Positions 50,137-58,688 of a DNA stretch of 64,000 nucleotides are shown in pieces; position 1 is the stretch's first letter; every line of letters starts with the position of its first letter. The DNA comes from HGM04593 sp045588485 (lineage in GTDB: Bacteria; Bacteroidota; Bacteroidia; Bacteroidales; Bacteroidaceae), in contig JAZNEI010000065.1 of NCBI GenBank assembly GCA_045588485.1, positions 49,060 through 113,059 on the forward strand. The letters run 5' to 3'. The position numbers were made by a program, and so were the translations under genes. The notes beneath the pieces are model-generated. The model was not told the origin of the DNA, did no database searches, and saw nothing but the letters and a program-made list of their open reading frames with translations.

Positions 50137-52314
50137 ATGAATGTTGTAACAAAAAATGTGGCTTTGCCCGACGGGCGTGTCATTACACTTGAGACCGGTA
50201 AGCTGGCCAAGCAGGCCGACGGTTCTGTGATGCTGCGTTTGGGCAACACAATGCTATTGGCTACCGTGTGCGCAGCAAAGGATGCAGTACCCGGTACCGA
50301 TTTTATGCCTTTACAGGTTGAGTACAAAGAGAAGTATGCCGCCTTCGGTCGTTTCCCCGGTGGTTTCACACGCCGCGAGGGTAAGGCTTCGGACTATGAG
50401 ATTCTGACATGTCGTTTGGTCGACCGTGCTCTGCGTCCTCTCTTTCCCGATAACTATCACGCAGAGGTGTACGTTAACATCATCCTCTTCTCGGCCGACG
50501 GCGTAGATATGCCCGATTCGCTTGCAGGTCTTGCGGCATCGGCAGCTCTTGCTGTTTCGGATATTCCTTTCGGTGGTCCCATCTCTGAGGTTCGCGTGGC
50601 TCGCGTTAATGGCGAGTTTGTGGTTAACCCCACATTCGCTCAGATGGAGAGTGCCGATATGGACATTATGGTTGCCGCTACATACGACAACATCATGATG
50701 GTCGAGGGCGAGATGAAGGAGGTTTCCGAGGCCGAGTTGCTCGAGGCTATGAAGGTTGCTCACGAGGCTATCAAGGTGCATTGCAAGGCACAGATGGAGC
50801 TTATGGAAGAGGTTGGCTCGACCGTTAAACGCGAGTACTGCCACGAGGAGAACGATGAGGAGTTGCGTGCGCAGGTTCACGAGGCTTGCTATGCCAAGGC
50901 TTACGCAGTAGCGGCAAGCGGTAATAACGATAAGCACGGTCGCAGCGAGGCTTTCGAGGCGGTTCGCGAGGAGTTCAAGGCGCAGTTCACCGAGGAGGAA
51001 CTCGAGGAGAAGGGCGCACTTATCGACCGTTACTATCACGATGTAGAGAAAGAGGCTATGCGTCGTTGCATTCTCGATGAGGGCAAGCGTCTCGACGGTC
51101 GTAAGACTACCGAGATTCGTCCCATCTGGTGCGAGGTAGGCTATCTGCCCGGTCCTCACGGCTCAGCTGTATTTACACGTGGCGAGACACAGTCGCTTAC
51201 ATCGGTGACATTGGGTACAAAGCGCGACGAGAAGATTATCGATGATGTAATGAACCAGGGTACCGACCGTTTCCTGCTTCACTACAACTTCCCTCCCTTC
51301 TCTACAGGCGAAGCACGTGCTCAGCGTGGTGTAGGTCGTCGTGAGATTGGTCACGGTAACCTTGCTTGCCGCGCACTTAAGAATATGGTTCCCGCCGATT
51401 ATCCCTACTGTGTGCGTGTAGTATCAGATATTCTCGAGTCGAACGGTTCTTCATCAATGGCAACCGTATGTGCAGGTACATTGGCGCTTATGGATGCCGG
51501 TGTTAAGATTAAAAAGCCAGTTTCGGGTATCGCAATGGGACTTATCAAGAATGCAGGCGAGGATAAATATGCTGTGCTCAGCGATATTCTTGGTGACGAG
51601 GACCACTTGGGCGATATGGACTTCAAGGTGACAGGTACCGTTGACGGTATCACTGCTACTCAGATGGATATTAAGGTTGATGGTCTCTCGTTCGAGATTC
51701 TCGAGAAAGCACTCAACCAGGCACGCGAGGGACGTATGCACATTCTCGGAAAGATTACCGAGTGCATTGCCGAGCCTCGTGCCGAACTTAAGCCCCACGC
51801 TCCCCGCATCGAGACAATGCGTATCCCCAAAGAGTTCATCGGCGCTGTCATTGGCCCGGGCGGAAAGATTATCCAGGGTATGCAGGAGGAGACCGGTGCT
51901 ACAATCTCTATCGAGGAGGTTGATGGCGAGGGAATCATCGAGATTGCAGCAAACAACGGCATCGCAATCAACGAGGCTATCGCCAAGATTCGCGCTATCG
52001 TTGCTATCCCCGAGGCCGGTGAGGTTTACGAGGGTCTTGTTCGCAGCGTAATGCCCTACGGAGCATTCGTAGAGTTTATGCCCGGCAAGGATGGCTTGTT
52101 GCACATCTCAGAGATTGATTGGAAACGCTTCGAGACAATGGAAGAGACAGGCATCAAGGAGGGTGATAAACTCTCAGTGAAACTGCTCGAGATTGACCCC
52201 AAGACAGGTAAGTTCAAACTCTCTCGTAAGGTGCTTCTTGAGAAGCCCGAAGGTTACGAGGAGCGTGAGCGTCGCCCCCGTCGCGAGCCCCGTCGTCCCC
52301 GTGGTAACGAGTAA
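50137..52314 (+). CDS. pnp: Polynucleotide phosphorylase
   Basis: Phosphorolytic 3'-5' exoribonuclease of 725 residues. Two RNase PH-like domains (about residues 1-230 and 310-540, the second with GRREIGHGNLACRAL), separated by a helical domain; then a KH domain with IGPGGKIIQGMQEETGATIS (about 560-620) and an S1 domain VYEGLVRSVMPYGAFVEFMPG (about 627-700). It ends in an arginine-rich tail (ERERRPRREPRRPRGNE), typical of Bacteroidota PNPases and probably RNA-binding. Monocistronic with its own terminator. Confidence 0.97.
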   Translation: MNVVTKNVALPDGRVITLETGKLAKQADGSVMLRLGNTMLLATVCAAKDAVPGTDFMPLQVEYKEKYAAFGRFPGGFTRREGKASDYEILTCRLVDRALRPLFPDNYHAEVYVNIILFSADGVDMPDSLAGLAASAALAVSDIPFGGPISEVRVARVNGEFVVNPTFAQMESADMDIMVAATYDNIMMVEGEMKEVSEAELLEAMKVAHEAIKVHCKAQMELMEEVGSTVKREYCHEENDEELRAQVHEACYAKAYAVAASGNNDKHGRSEAFEAVREEFKAQFTEEELEEKGALIDRYYHDVEKEAMRRCILDEGKRLDGRKTTEIRPIWCEVGYLPGPHGSAVFTRGETQSLTSVTLGTKRDEKIIDDVMNQGTDRFLLHYNFPPFSTGEARAQRGVGRREIGHGNLACRALKNMVPADYPYCVRVVSDILESNGSSSMATVCAGTLALMDAGVKIKKPVSGIAMGLIKNAGEDKYAVLSDILGDEDHLGDMDFKVTGTVDGITATQMDIKVDGLSFEILEKALNQAREGRMHILGKITECIAEPRAELKPHAPRIETMRIPKEFIGAVIGPGGKIIQGMQEETGATISIEEVDGEGIIEIAANNGIAINEAIAKIRAIVAIPEAGEVYEGLVRSVMPYGAFVEFMPGKDGLLHISEIDWKRFETMEETGIKEGDKLSVKLLEIDPKTGKFKLSRKVLLEKPEGYEERERRPRREPRRPRGNE

Positions 52315-52339
52315 TAGATAAAGTCTATAAATATAAACA

Positions 52340-52372
52340 AGGCCTGCATCATATACGGTGCAGGCTTTATTA
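52340..52372 (+). terminator. pnp terminator
   Basis: GCCTGCA (52342-52348) pairs with TGCAGGC (52359-52365), followed by TTTATTATATT, 25 nt after the pnp stop. Confidence 0.85.
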
Positions 52373-52599
52373 TATTATATAATGTAAGCTTGATAATTAA
52401 TATAATCTCGAATTTGTCATTTCTTGGTAAATGCGCTATAAATAGTTTCAAAAGAGATAGAGTCCTTGTGTAAAATACGTAACAACACATACACTTCATT
52501 GCGAGTAGGGGTGATTTCGAATCGCCCGAGTTCTGCTTGTGTGTGCGGACCTGTTTGTTCTATAATTCTTTTTTATGTGTATAAAAATTTATCAGGTAG
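52373..52599. other. Intergenic stretch without a supported gene
   Basis: On the minus strand a 38-codon open stretch (about 52450-52570), reading in part GRFEITPTRNEVYVVTY, has no start codon and is bounded by stops. It has coding-like character and could be a decayed gene fragment, but I recognise no family. Nothing else identifiable lies here. Confidence 0.3.
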
Positions 52600-52633
52600 T
52601 TGTTACAAGAAAAAGCAATTTTATATATCTTCG
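52600..52633 (+). promoter_or_regulatory. ddh promoter
   Basis: TTG (52600-52602), 23 nt, then TATCTTCG (52626-52633), 29 nt before the ATG. The -7 box fits; spacing to the TTG is slightly long. Confidence 0.6.
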
Positions 52634-52661
52634 CACCGTAAAACCAAAAAATAGATAATAT

Positions 52662-53561
52662 ATGAGAAAAATTAGAGCTGCCATAGTAGGATATGGTAAT
52701 ATAGGTCGATATACTTTGCAGGCGCTCGAGGCTGCCCCCGATTTTGAGGTAGCAGGAGTAGTGCGCCGTTCGGGTGCCGAGAATCTCCCTGCCGAACTGA
52801 ACGGATATAATGTCGTTAAAGATGTTCGTGAACTCGGCGAGGTTGATGTGGCAATTCTTTCTACCCCCACTCGCAGTGTCGAGAGATACGCCAAGGATAT
52901 CCTTGCACTCGGAATAAATACTGTCGATAGTTTCGATATACACTCAAAGATTGTAGAGCTGCGCCGTTCGCTCGATGAGAGTGCTAAGATGGGAAATGCA
53001 GTATCTATTATCTCGGCTGGATGGGACCCGGGAAGCGACTCGGTAGTGCGCACTCTGTTACAGGCCATCGCGCCCAAAGGCATTACATATACCAATTTCG
53101 GCCCGGGAATGAGTATGGGACACACTGTTGCAGTTAAAGCTATCGAGGGTGTACGTGCAGCTCTCTCAATGACAATCCCCGTTGGAACAGGTATCCATCG
53201 TCGTATGGTATATGTCGAGATTGAGGAGGGTTACGACTATGAGCAGGTGGCAGCAGCCATTAAGAGTGACCCCTATTTTGTAAACGACGAGACACACGTA
53301 ATTCAGGTGCCTTGCGTCGATGAGCTTCTTGATATGGGACACGGTGTGCATCTTACACGCAAGGGTGTTTCGGGAACAACACAGAATCAGCTGTTCGAGT
53401 TCAGTATGAAGATAAACAACCCTGCACTCACTTCGCAGGTGCTTGTATGTGCCGCGCGTGCCACAATGCGTCAGCAACCCGGATGCTACACTATGATTGA
53501 GATTCCTATCATCGACCTTCTCTATGGCGACCGCGAGGAACTGATTGCGCATCTTGTGTAA
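52662..53561 (+). CDS. ddh: meso-Diaminopimelate D-dehydrogenase
   Basis: NADP-dependent enzyme making meso-diaminopimelate directly from tetrahydrodipicolinate for lysine and cell wall synthesis, 299 residues. Rossmann motif AAIVGYGNIGRYTLQAL at the front; ISAGWDPGSDSVVRTLLQ and FGPGMSMGHTVAVKAIEG in the substrate domain; RKGVSGTTQNQLFEFSMKINNPALT near the end. Motifs and length match the Bacteroides/Corynebacterium type. Monocistronic. Confidence 0.95.
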   Translation: MRKIRAAIVGYGNIGRYTLQALEAAPDFEVAGVVRRSGAENLPAELNGYNVVKDVRELGEVDVAILSTPTRSVERYAKDILALGINTVDSFDIHSKIVELRRSLDESAKMGNAVSIISAGWDPGSDSVVRTLLQAIAPKGITYTNFGPGMSMGHTVAVKAIEGVRAALSMTIPVGTGIHRRMVYVEIEEGYDYEQVAAAIKSDPYFVNDETHVIQVPCVDELLDMGHGVHLTRKGVSGTTQNQLFEFSMKINNPALTSQVLVCAARATMRQQPGCYTMIEIPIIDLLYGDREELIAHLV

Positions 53562-53578
53562 AATAGGTTTTCTATTGC

Positions 53579-53631
53579 AAATAAAAATTCCGACCATCAT
53601 ACATAACGTATAGTGGTCGGAATTTTTATTT
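53579..53631. terminator. ddh terminator, bidirectional
   Basis: A 17-18-bp stem (53579-53596 with 53614-53631; core ATTCCGACCA) and a 17-nt loop, with A-rich and T-rich ends. It serves ddh on the plus strand. Confidence 0.9.
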
Positions 53632-53661
53632 ACGGCTCTGCTAAGGATATATATTATTTAT

Positions 53662-53699
53662 AAAAAAAGAGTTCCACTCCTACTATGGAATGAAACTCT
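53662..53699 (-). terminator. Terminator of the DUF4143 ATPase gene
   Basis: On the minus strand a 13-bp stem with two G-T pairs (outer arms AGAGTT/AACTCT) followed by TTTTTTT, 25 nt past the stop codon. Confidence 0.85.
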
Positions 53700-53723
53700 A
53701 TCAGTTTGTTTAATTATGAATAC

Positions 53724-54962
53724 CTAATTCAGAAGGTAATCAAAAACGTTCATCATTATAATACCATTTGGCATAGTATGCGTCGGTATGTCATCTGTTG
53801 TGATAATTATTTTTGTAAAAGAGTCGTCTGTAAGTGTTAGTGAGCGTTGTTCCTGCTTCTGTTTATTTTCATCTGGCAAAGAATAAGCCGATTGTATATA
53901 CACCCTTTCACTACCTCTATTACAAACGAAATCAACCTCAAGTGTGGTTCTGGTAGTCTTACCTTCATCATCTTTTTTATATAAAGTAACGCAGCCTACA
54001 TCTACCTTATAGCCTTTACCTATCAAATGGTTATATATGATATTCTCCATAATATGAGTAGGTTCAACTTGTCGGAAATTCAAAAGTGCATTACGCAACC
54101 CAAGGTCGGCAAAATAATATTTGTAAGGTGTATCTATATACTTCTTTCCTTTAATATCATAGCGTACTGCTTTATCGATGAGGAAAGAGTCAATAAAATA
54201 GTCTATATAAGTTTTTATTGTATTGTGGCTTATTTTCACTTTCTTCTCACTAACAAATGTGTTTGCTAGTTTGTTGGGATTTGTCAATGCTCCTATATTA
54301 GAAGCTAAGAGAGAGAATAATTCTTCTAATTCAGCATCATTTTTCACATTGTTGCGGTTGATTATATCGCTTAAATATGTCTCTTTAAGTAACTCTTGAA
54401 GTATTTCTGCTTTTCGTGCTTTATTCTTCTCAATGACAACCATTGGCAACCCTCCATAATAAATGTAATCTCGCCACAATGAAGATGTGTCATCATTTGA
54501 CTTTTCTTTTATTTCCTTAAACGATAGCGGCTGGAGGTGGATTTGAACACCTCGTCCTCTAAACTCTGTAACGATATCAGAAGAAAGGAACTTTGCATTA
54601 CTTCCTGTTACATATACATCAAGGTTGTCTATATGTAGAAAACCATTGAGTACATCTACGAAATCCTCCAGCATCTGAACTTCGTCAATAATCACATAAT
54701 ACATCTGCCTATCTTGTTTTGTCAGATTTTCGACATATTCATATAAAGTTTCTGCTTTGCGATATTTGCGATAAGCAAATGAGTCAAGCTTTATTTCGAT
54801 GATATGGCTGGTATCAACACCGTTATCTAAAAGATGTCGTTTATAAAGGTTGAGTAGCAGGTACGATTTGCCAACACGCCGTAACCCGGTAACAATCTTT
54901 ATCAAATGATTATGCTTGCTACTTATCAACTTTTCAATGTAATGTTCTCTTTCGAATTTCAT
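53724..54962 (-). CDS. AAA_14/DUF4143 family ATPase
   Basis: A 412-residue protein of the AAA_14-DUF4143 family, widespread and often multicopy in Bacteroidales. Walker A in VTGLRRVGKSYLLLNLY (about residues 24-40), Walker B in MYYVIIDEVQML (about 91-102), and a GSNAKFLSSD sensor region. The C-terminal DUF4143 domain (about 200-400) resembles restriction-endonuclease folds (RTTLEVDFVCNRGSERVYIQ, an E-V-D-F-x-x-x type core). Function unknown. Expression may be regulated by the palindromic repeats directly upstream. Codon use is more AT-rich than in the folB-nrdJ genes next to it, consistent with acquisition. Confidence 0.88.
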   Translation of the reverse strand: MKFEREHYIEKLISSKHNHLIKIVTGLRRVGKSYLLLNLYKRHLLDNGVDTSHIIEIKLDSFAYRKYRKAETLYEYVENLTKQDRQMYYVIIDEVQMLEDFVDVLNGFLHIDNLDVYVTGSNAKFLSSDIVTEFRGRGVQIHLQPLSFKEIKEKSNDDTSSLWRDYIYYGGLPMVVIEKNKARKAEILQELLKETYLSDIINRNNVKNDAELEELFSLLASNIGALTNPNKLANTFVSEKKVKISHNTIKTYIDYFIDSFLIDKAVRYDIKGKKYIDTPYKYYFADLGLRNALLNFRQVEPTHIMENIIYNHLIGKGYKVDVGCVTLYKKDDEGKTTRTTLEVDFVCNRGSERVYIQSAYSLPDENKQKQEQRSLTLTDDSFTKIIITTDDIPTHTMPNGIIMMNVFDYLLN

Positions 54963-54972
54963 GCAGATACAA

Positions 54973-54999
54973 TTTTTGTGTATTTACACAGTTTTCGTC
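54973..54999. repeat. 27-bp repeat copy 1 with operator-like palindrome
   Basis: Copy 1 of a 27-bp direct repeat containing TGTGTA-TT-TACACA. It lies 11 nt before the ATG of the DUF4143 gene, in the promoter/leader region. One mismatch separates it from copy 2. Confidence 0.75.
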
Positions 55000-55047
55000 A
55001 GCAAATATAATGCTTTAATCACAAAATATGTACAGAGCCTGAGACAT

Positions 55048-55074
55048 TTTTTGTGTATTTACACAGTTTTTGTC
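55048..55074. repeat. 27-bp repeat copy 2 with operator-like palindrome
   Basis: Copy 2, 75 nt upstream of copy 1 and in the same orientation (26 of 27 bases identical). It overlaps the end of the recombinase remnant. Symmetric TGTGTA/TACACA arms suggest a dimeric DNA-binding protein site. Confidence 0.75.
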
Positions 55075-55253
55075 TGTGGTGCCTTTGATTTACCATTCCC
55101 CCAATACAGATAAAATCTCACTATTGGCATCTGCTGTTCCCAACGAATATCCAATCGTCCACCTGTTTTCCTGCGATAATATGTCAGGTATCCATTGCGT
55201 AGATTGTCAAAAGTTAGGTATGCGCCTCCTTTTTGGTTTGTGCTAATGCTCAA
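55059..55253 (-). pseudogene. Tyrosine recombinase remnant
   Basis: A 64-codon fragment lacking an ATG. Residues about 10-42 (YLTFDNLRNGYLTYYRRKTG and GRLDIRWEQQM) resemble the stretch after the first catalytic arginine in short Bacteroidales tyrosine recombinases (pattern DLxNGYLTYxRRKTGxxLxIRWExxMQ). The N-terminal domain, the HxxR box and the Tyr box are missing, and the last 20 residues are unrelated. I read it as a decayed integrase or invertase fragment. A chance similarity cannot be excluded without a search. Confidence 0.5.
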
Positions 55254-55361
55254 ATCAATGGAGATATATCATCATATGGGAATCATTTCTTCCTATAGAA
55301 AATGGCAGGATTATGGTGGCTCAAAAGCCGCTAAGGGACTTGGAAAGATGCGGCCTCTTTT

Positions 55362-55730
55362 TTATCTCTTACCGTTTAGTGTTACTGCGGCGCTCAGTCT
55401 GTCGCCGCCCATCGGTGGGGTGTCTTTTGTTAGTGTAATGGAAATATCGGTTACACTCGCAAAAATATTGAATAGTCGCGACATAATCCGTCGGCACACA
55501 TCTTCGAGTAGGTTCGAGGGAACCGACATTTCGGCCTTAATAATATCATATACGTCAGCATAGCTGACGGTGTTTTCTATCGAGTCGCTATAGGCACAGC
55601 TGTGGTCATTTATTTTCAGCCTTATATCTATTGTGAACCAGGCGCCTATTGTGCGCTCCTGTGGCATCACTCCGTGATGCGCATATAGGTGTATGTTGCG
55701 TAGCTCTATGCTATAGTCTGTTATCTGCAT
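55362..55730 (-). CDS. folB: Dihydroneopterin aldolase
   Basis: Aldolase of tetrahydrofolate synthesis, 122 residues. It begins ITDYSIELRNIHLYAHHGVMPQERTIGAWFTIDI, with the family HHGVxPxER motif and tetrameric barrel pattern; the catalytic lysine is probably the one in LTKDTPPMGGDRL. It lies 95 nt downstream of nrdJ; a stem-loop between them has no T-tract, so read-through is possible. Confidence 0.92.
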   Translation of the reverse strand: MQITDYSIELRNIHLYAHHGVMPQERTIGAWFTIDIRLKINDHSCAYSDSIENTVSYADVYDIIKAEMSVPSNLLEDVCRRIMSRLFNIFASVTDISITLTKDTPPMGGDRLSAAVTLNGKR

Positions 55731-55749
55731 ATCTGGCTTTTAAATGAGT

Positions 55750-55786
55750 GAGGAGAGCAAGGCTTTTTTTGGAGCCTTCTCTCCTC
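55750..55786. terminator. Hairpin between nrdJ and folB
   Basis: GAGGAGAG-C-AAGGC pairs with GCCTT-CTCTCCTC (13 bp, one bulge). There is no T-run on the minus strand, so it may be an RNA-processing or stability hairpin rather than a terminator. Confidence 0.5.
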
Positions 55787-55824
55787 GGTTGATAGGAAAT
55801 AATCTTAGTATCTAAAAATATCAA

Positions 55825-58353
55825 TTATCCGCATTTAGAGTAACCACACTCGGGACAGTGCAAACAACCCTCTTCGAATATGAGTATGTTACCACAGTTG
55901 GGGCACTTCTCGCCCGATGATGCTCCGTCCTTGATGTATTTCTTCAGGGCACGCTCGACACCGTTTTTCCAGGTGTTGATATTGTCCGAACCAAGTTGCA
56001 GCGACGAGATGAGCTTTATTACCTGCTCGATAGGCATCTTGTAACGTAGCACTCCCGAGATGAGCTTTGCGTAGTTCCAGAACTCGGGGTTGAATCGCTC
56101 GGACAGTCCTTCGATAGTGGTCTTGTAACCTATCTTGTTCTCGAACTGGAAGTCGTAGCGCTTGCTGCCATCCTCGTTGGTGTGCTTGATGATGTGTCCG
56201 CGTACAACGCTCTTGGGAAGAGGTATTCCGTCCTCGTCGTCCTGCTGACCGGTAAAAATCTCATACGGCTCGCCGTTTAGCAGACCGATGAATGCCACCC
56301 ACTTCTCTTTGTTGTTCTGGAAACGTACAACATCGGCTTCCAATATTGTGGGACGTGTCTCGGTGATGATGGGTGTAAGTGCTGTCTCTTTCTTCTCTTT
56401 TTTATTGTCGGCCGAGACAAGCACTCCTGCACGTGAACCATCTCGATATACGGTACAGCCCTTGCAACCACTCTTCCAAGCAGTGATGTAAAGCTCGTTT
56501 ACAAGCTTCTCGTCGACATTGTTGGGGAGGTTGATTGTTACGCTTATCGAGTGGTCGACCCACTTCTGTATGCGTCCCTGCATCTCGACCTTGGATACCC
56601 AGTCGATGTCGTTTGATGTTGCCTTTGCGTATGGTGAGCGTGCAACGATAGCGTCAATTTCAACCTGTGAGTAGCGCTTTGTTGTGTCGATGTTGTTCAT
56701 CTTCATCCACTCTACAAATTTGTGGTGGTAGACGATGTACTCCTCGAATGTATCGCCATTCTCGTCGGTAAAGTCAACGTGTACCTCGGGGTCGTTGGGG
56801 TTTACCTTGCGACGACGTTTGTATACAGGCATAAATACCGGTTCTATGCCCGATGTGGTCTGTGTCATAATGCTCACTGTGCCGGTGGGGGCTATTGTGA
56901 GGCAGGCGATATTACGGCGACCATACTGCTTCATATCCTCGTAAAGCTGGGGGTCGGCCTCGCGTAGACGGTTGATGAAGGGGTTGTTCTCTTCACGTTT
57001 GTAGTCGAATACCTCGAATGCACCGCGCTCTTTAGCCATATTTACCGATGAACGGTAGGCCGAGAGTGCTACTGTCTTGTGTACTTCAACCGAGAAATCT
57101 ATAGCCTCGGGGCTGCCATATCTCAGTCCCATTGCGGCCAACATATCGCCCTCGGCAGTGATTCCTACACCTGTACGGCGGCCCATTGTACTCTTGCGCA
57201 TAATCTTCTCCCACAGATGGCGCTCGGCGGCTTTTACCTCCTCAATTTCGGGGTCGCTGTTAACCTTTGCAAGAATTGCTTCGATTTTCTCAATCTCAAG
57301 GTCTATGATATCATCCATGATGCGCTGTGCCTTCTGAGCGTGCTCTCTCAGCAACTCGTAGTCGAAACTGGCCTCTGCGGTAAAGGGGTTCTTTACGTAT
57401 GAGTAGAGGTTGATGGCCAACAGGCGGCACGAGTCGTAGGGGCAGAGGGGAATCTCGCCACAGGGGTTTGTCGATACGGTCTTGAAGCCAAGGTCTGCAT
57501 AGCAGTCGGGAATTGATTCGCGCTGTATTGTATCCCAGAAAAGTACTCCCGGCTCGGCCGATTTCCAGGCGTTGTGTATGATTTTTTTCCACAACTCTCC
57601 GGCCTTGATGCTTTTTGTCACTGTAGGCTCGTTCGAATCAATAGGGTATTTCTGTGTATAATCGGTGCCTTCGGTGACGGCTCTCATGAACTCGTCATCA
57701 ATCTTTACCGATACGTTTGCACCGGTTACTTTGCCCTCGGTCATCTTGGCATCAATGAAAGATTCCGAGTCGGGGTGCTTGATAGATACGCTCAGCATAA
57801 GTGCACCGCGACGGCCGTCTTGTGCTACCTCACGTGTCGAGTTAGAGTAGCGCTCCATAAAAGGAACAAGGCCTGTAGATGTGAGTGCCGAGTTCTTTAC
57901 GGGCGAGCCTTTGGGACGGATGTGTGAAAGGTCGTGTCCTACACCGCCACGACGTTTCATGAGCTGTACCTGCTCTTCATCAATTCTAATAATACCACCG
58001 TATGAATCGGCCTGTCCGTCGATACCGATTACAAAACAGTTCGAGAGTGAGGCAACCTGAAAGTCGTTTCCGATTCCTGTCATAGGGCTGCCCTGGGGAA
58101 CTATATATTTAAAATGGTCGAGTAGGTCGAAAACCTCTTGTGCCGACATCGGATTCTCGTATTTCGATTCGATGCGTGCAATCTCGTTGGCTATACGCCA
58201 ATGCATGTCTTGGGGCGAACGCTCATATATCGCTCCAAAAGAGTCTTTTACTGCATATTTGTTTACCCAAACTCTTGCAGCAAGCTCGTCTCCGTTGAAA
58301 TATTCAAGAGAGGCTCTGTAGGCTTCTTCGTAGGTGTAGGTTTTTGTTTCCAC
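55825..58353 (-). CDS. nrdJ: Adenosylcobalamin-dependent (class II) ribonucleotide reductase
   Basis: B12-dependent reductase making deoxyribonucleotides without an oxygen-requiring subunit, 842 residues. Barrel start YRASLEYFNGDELAARVWVNKYA; substrate and radical-site segments NPCGEIPLCPYDSCRLLAINL and GRRNIACLTIAPTGTVSIMTQT (catalytic and redox cysteines); a TSCPD-like region (ITAWKSGCKGCTVYRDGSR) and a C-terminal zinc ribbon CPNCGNILIFEEGCLHCPECG. The unprocessed cobalamin dependence agrees with the MetH activation protein elsewhere in the window. No B12 riboswitch is recognisable in the leader. A perfect promoter lies 72 nt upstream. Confidence 0.95.
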   Translation of the reverse strand: METKTYTYEEAYRASLEYFNGDELAARVWVNKYAVKDSFGAIYERSPQDMHWRIANEIARIESKYENPMSAQEVFDLLDHFKYIVPQGSPMTGIGNDFQVASLSNCFVIGIDGQADSYGGIIRIDEEQVQLMKRRGGVGHDLSHIRPKGSPVKNSALTSTGLVPFMERYSNSTREVAQDGRRGALMLSVSIKHPDSESFIDAKMTEGKVTGANVSVKIDDEFMRAVTEGTDYTQKYPIDSNEPTVTKSIKAGELWKKIIHNAWKSAEPGVLFWDTIQRESIPDCYADLGFKTVSTNPCGEIPLCPYDSCRLLAINLYSYVKNPFTAEASFDYELLREHAQKAQRIMDDIIDLEIEKIEAILAKVNSDPEIEEVKAAERHLWEKIMRKSTMGRRTGVGITAEGDMLAAMGLRYGSPEAIDFSVEVHKTVALSAYRSSVNMAKERGAFEVFDYKREENNPFINRLREADPQLYEDMKQYGRRNIACLTIAPTGTVSIMTQTTSGIEPVFMPVYKRRRKVNPNDPEVHVDFTDENGDTFEEYIVYHHKFVEWMKMNNIDTTKRYSQVEIDAIVARSPYAKATSNDIDWVSKVEMQGRIQKWVDHSISVTINLPNNVDEKLVNELYITAWKSGCKGCTVYRDGSRAGVLVSADNKKEKKETALTPIITETRPTILEADVVRFQNNKEKWVAFIGLLNGEPYEIFTGQQDDEDGIPLPKSVVRGHIIKHTNEDGSKRYDFQFENKIGYKTTIEGLSERFNPEFWNYAKLISGVLRYKMPIEQVIKLISSLQLGSDNINTWKNGVERALKKYIKDGASSGEKCPNCGNILIFEEGCLHCPECGYSKCG

Positions 58354-58424
58354 GGTTTTTCTCTGTTTTTTGTTAGATTAAGAATGTTTTTTGGATTTTG
58401 AAAATTGACTAACGAACGTGTTTA

Positions 58425-58455
58425 CAAAGATAGAAATCTTTTTTATATTAGCAAA
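58425..58455 (-). promoter_or_regulatory. nrdJ promoter
   Basis: On the minus strand TTTG (58455-58452), exactly 19 nt, then TATCTTTG (58432-58425): full Bacteroides consensus. Confidence 0.85.
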
Positions 58456-58471
58456 ATTTTTTCACTCTAAG

Positions 58472-58480
58472 TTATTCACA
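58472..58480 (+). promoter_or_regulatory. DnaA-box-like 9-mer
   Basis: TTATTCACA matches the TTATNCACA DnaA box. It lies between nrdJ and dnaA, 17 nt above the nrdJ promoter, so DnaA could regulate nrdJ. It is a single clear box; the rest of 58481-58639 is AT-rich without a gene. Confidence 0.45.
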
Positions 58481-58639
58481 GCTGATGAAGTTTTCCGAAA
58501 ATTTTTCTAATGCATTGATATTCAATAGTCATTTTTGAAATTTTCTTCAAAAAGTTTTCCAAAATAAAATTTTGTCTCTAAAAAATGTGATAGTCGCTTT
58601 GTTTGCTCTGTTAATTGTTTGTATGTTATAGTGTACAAA

Positions 58640-58668
58640 AAAATCCACATCGTCATGATGTGGATTTT
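58640..58668 (-). terminator. dnaA terminator
   Basis: AAAATCCACATC pairs with GATGTGGATTTT over a 5-nt loop, with a T-run on the minus strand, 20 nt past the dnaA stop. Confidence 0.88.
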
Positions 58669-58688
58669 CTAAAAAATTAATATTTGTT

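Noticed and set aside
50311..51159. 282-codon open frame antisense to pnp
   Set aside because: Shadow of the pnp codons; leucine- and histidine-rich without a recognisable fold.
51454..52104. 216-codon open frame antisense to the pnp 3' half
   Set aside because: Same reason: fully within pnp, no conserved motif.
55323..55362. Hairpin AAAAGCCGC/GCGGC near the folB end as terminator
   Set aside because: The T-rich side is on the plus strand, where no gene ends; for folB on the minus strand it has only TTTT and a weak stem.
58354..58470. Possible cobalamin riboswitch before nrdJ
   Set aside because: The leader is too short and lacks the conserved B12-box and stem elements that I would expect.
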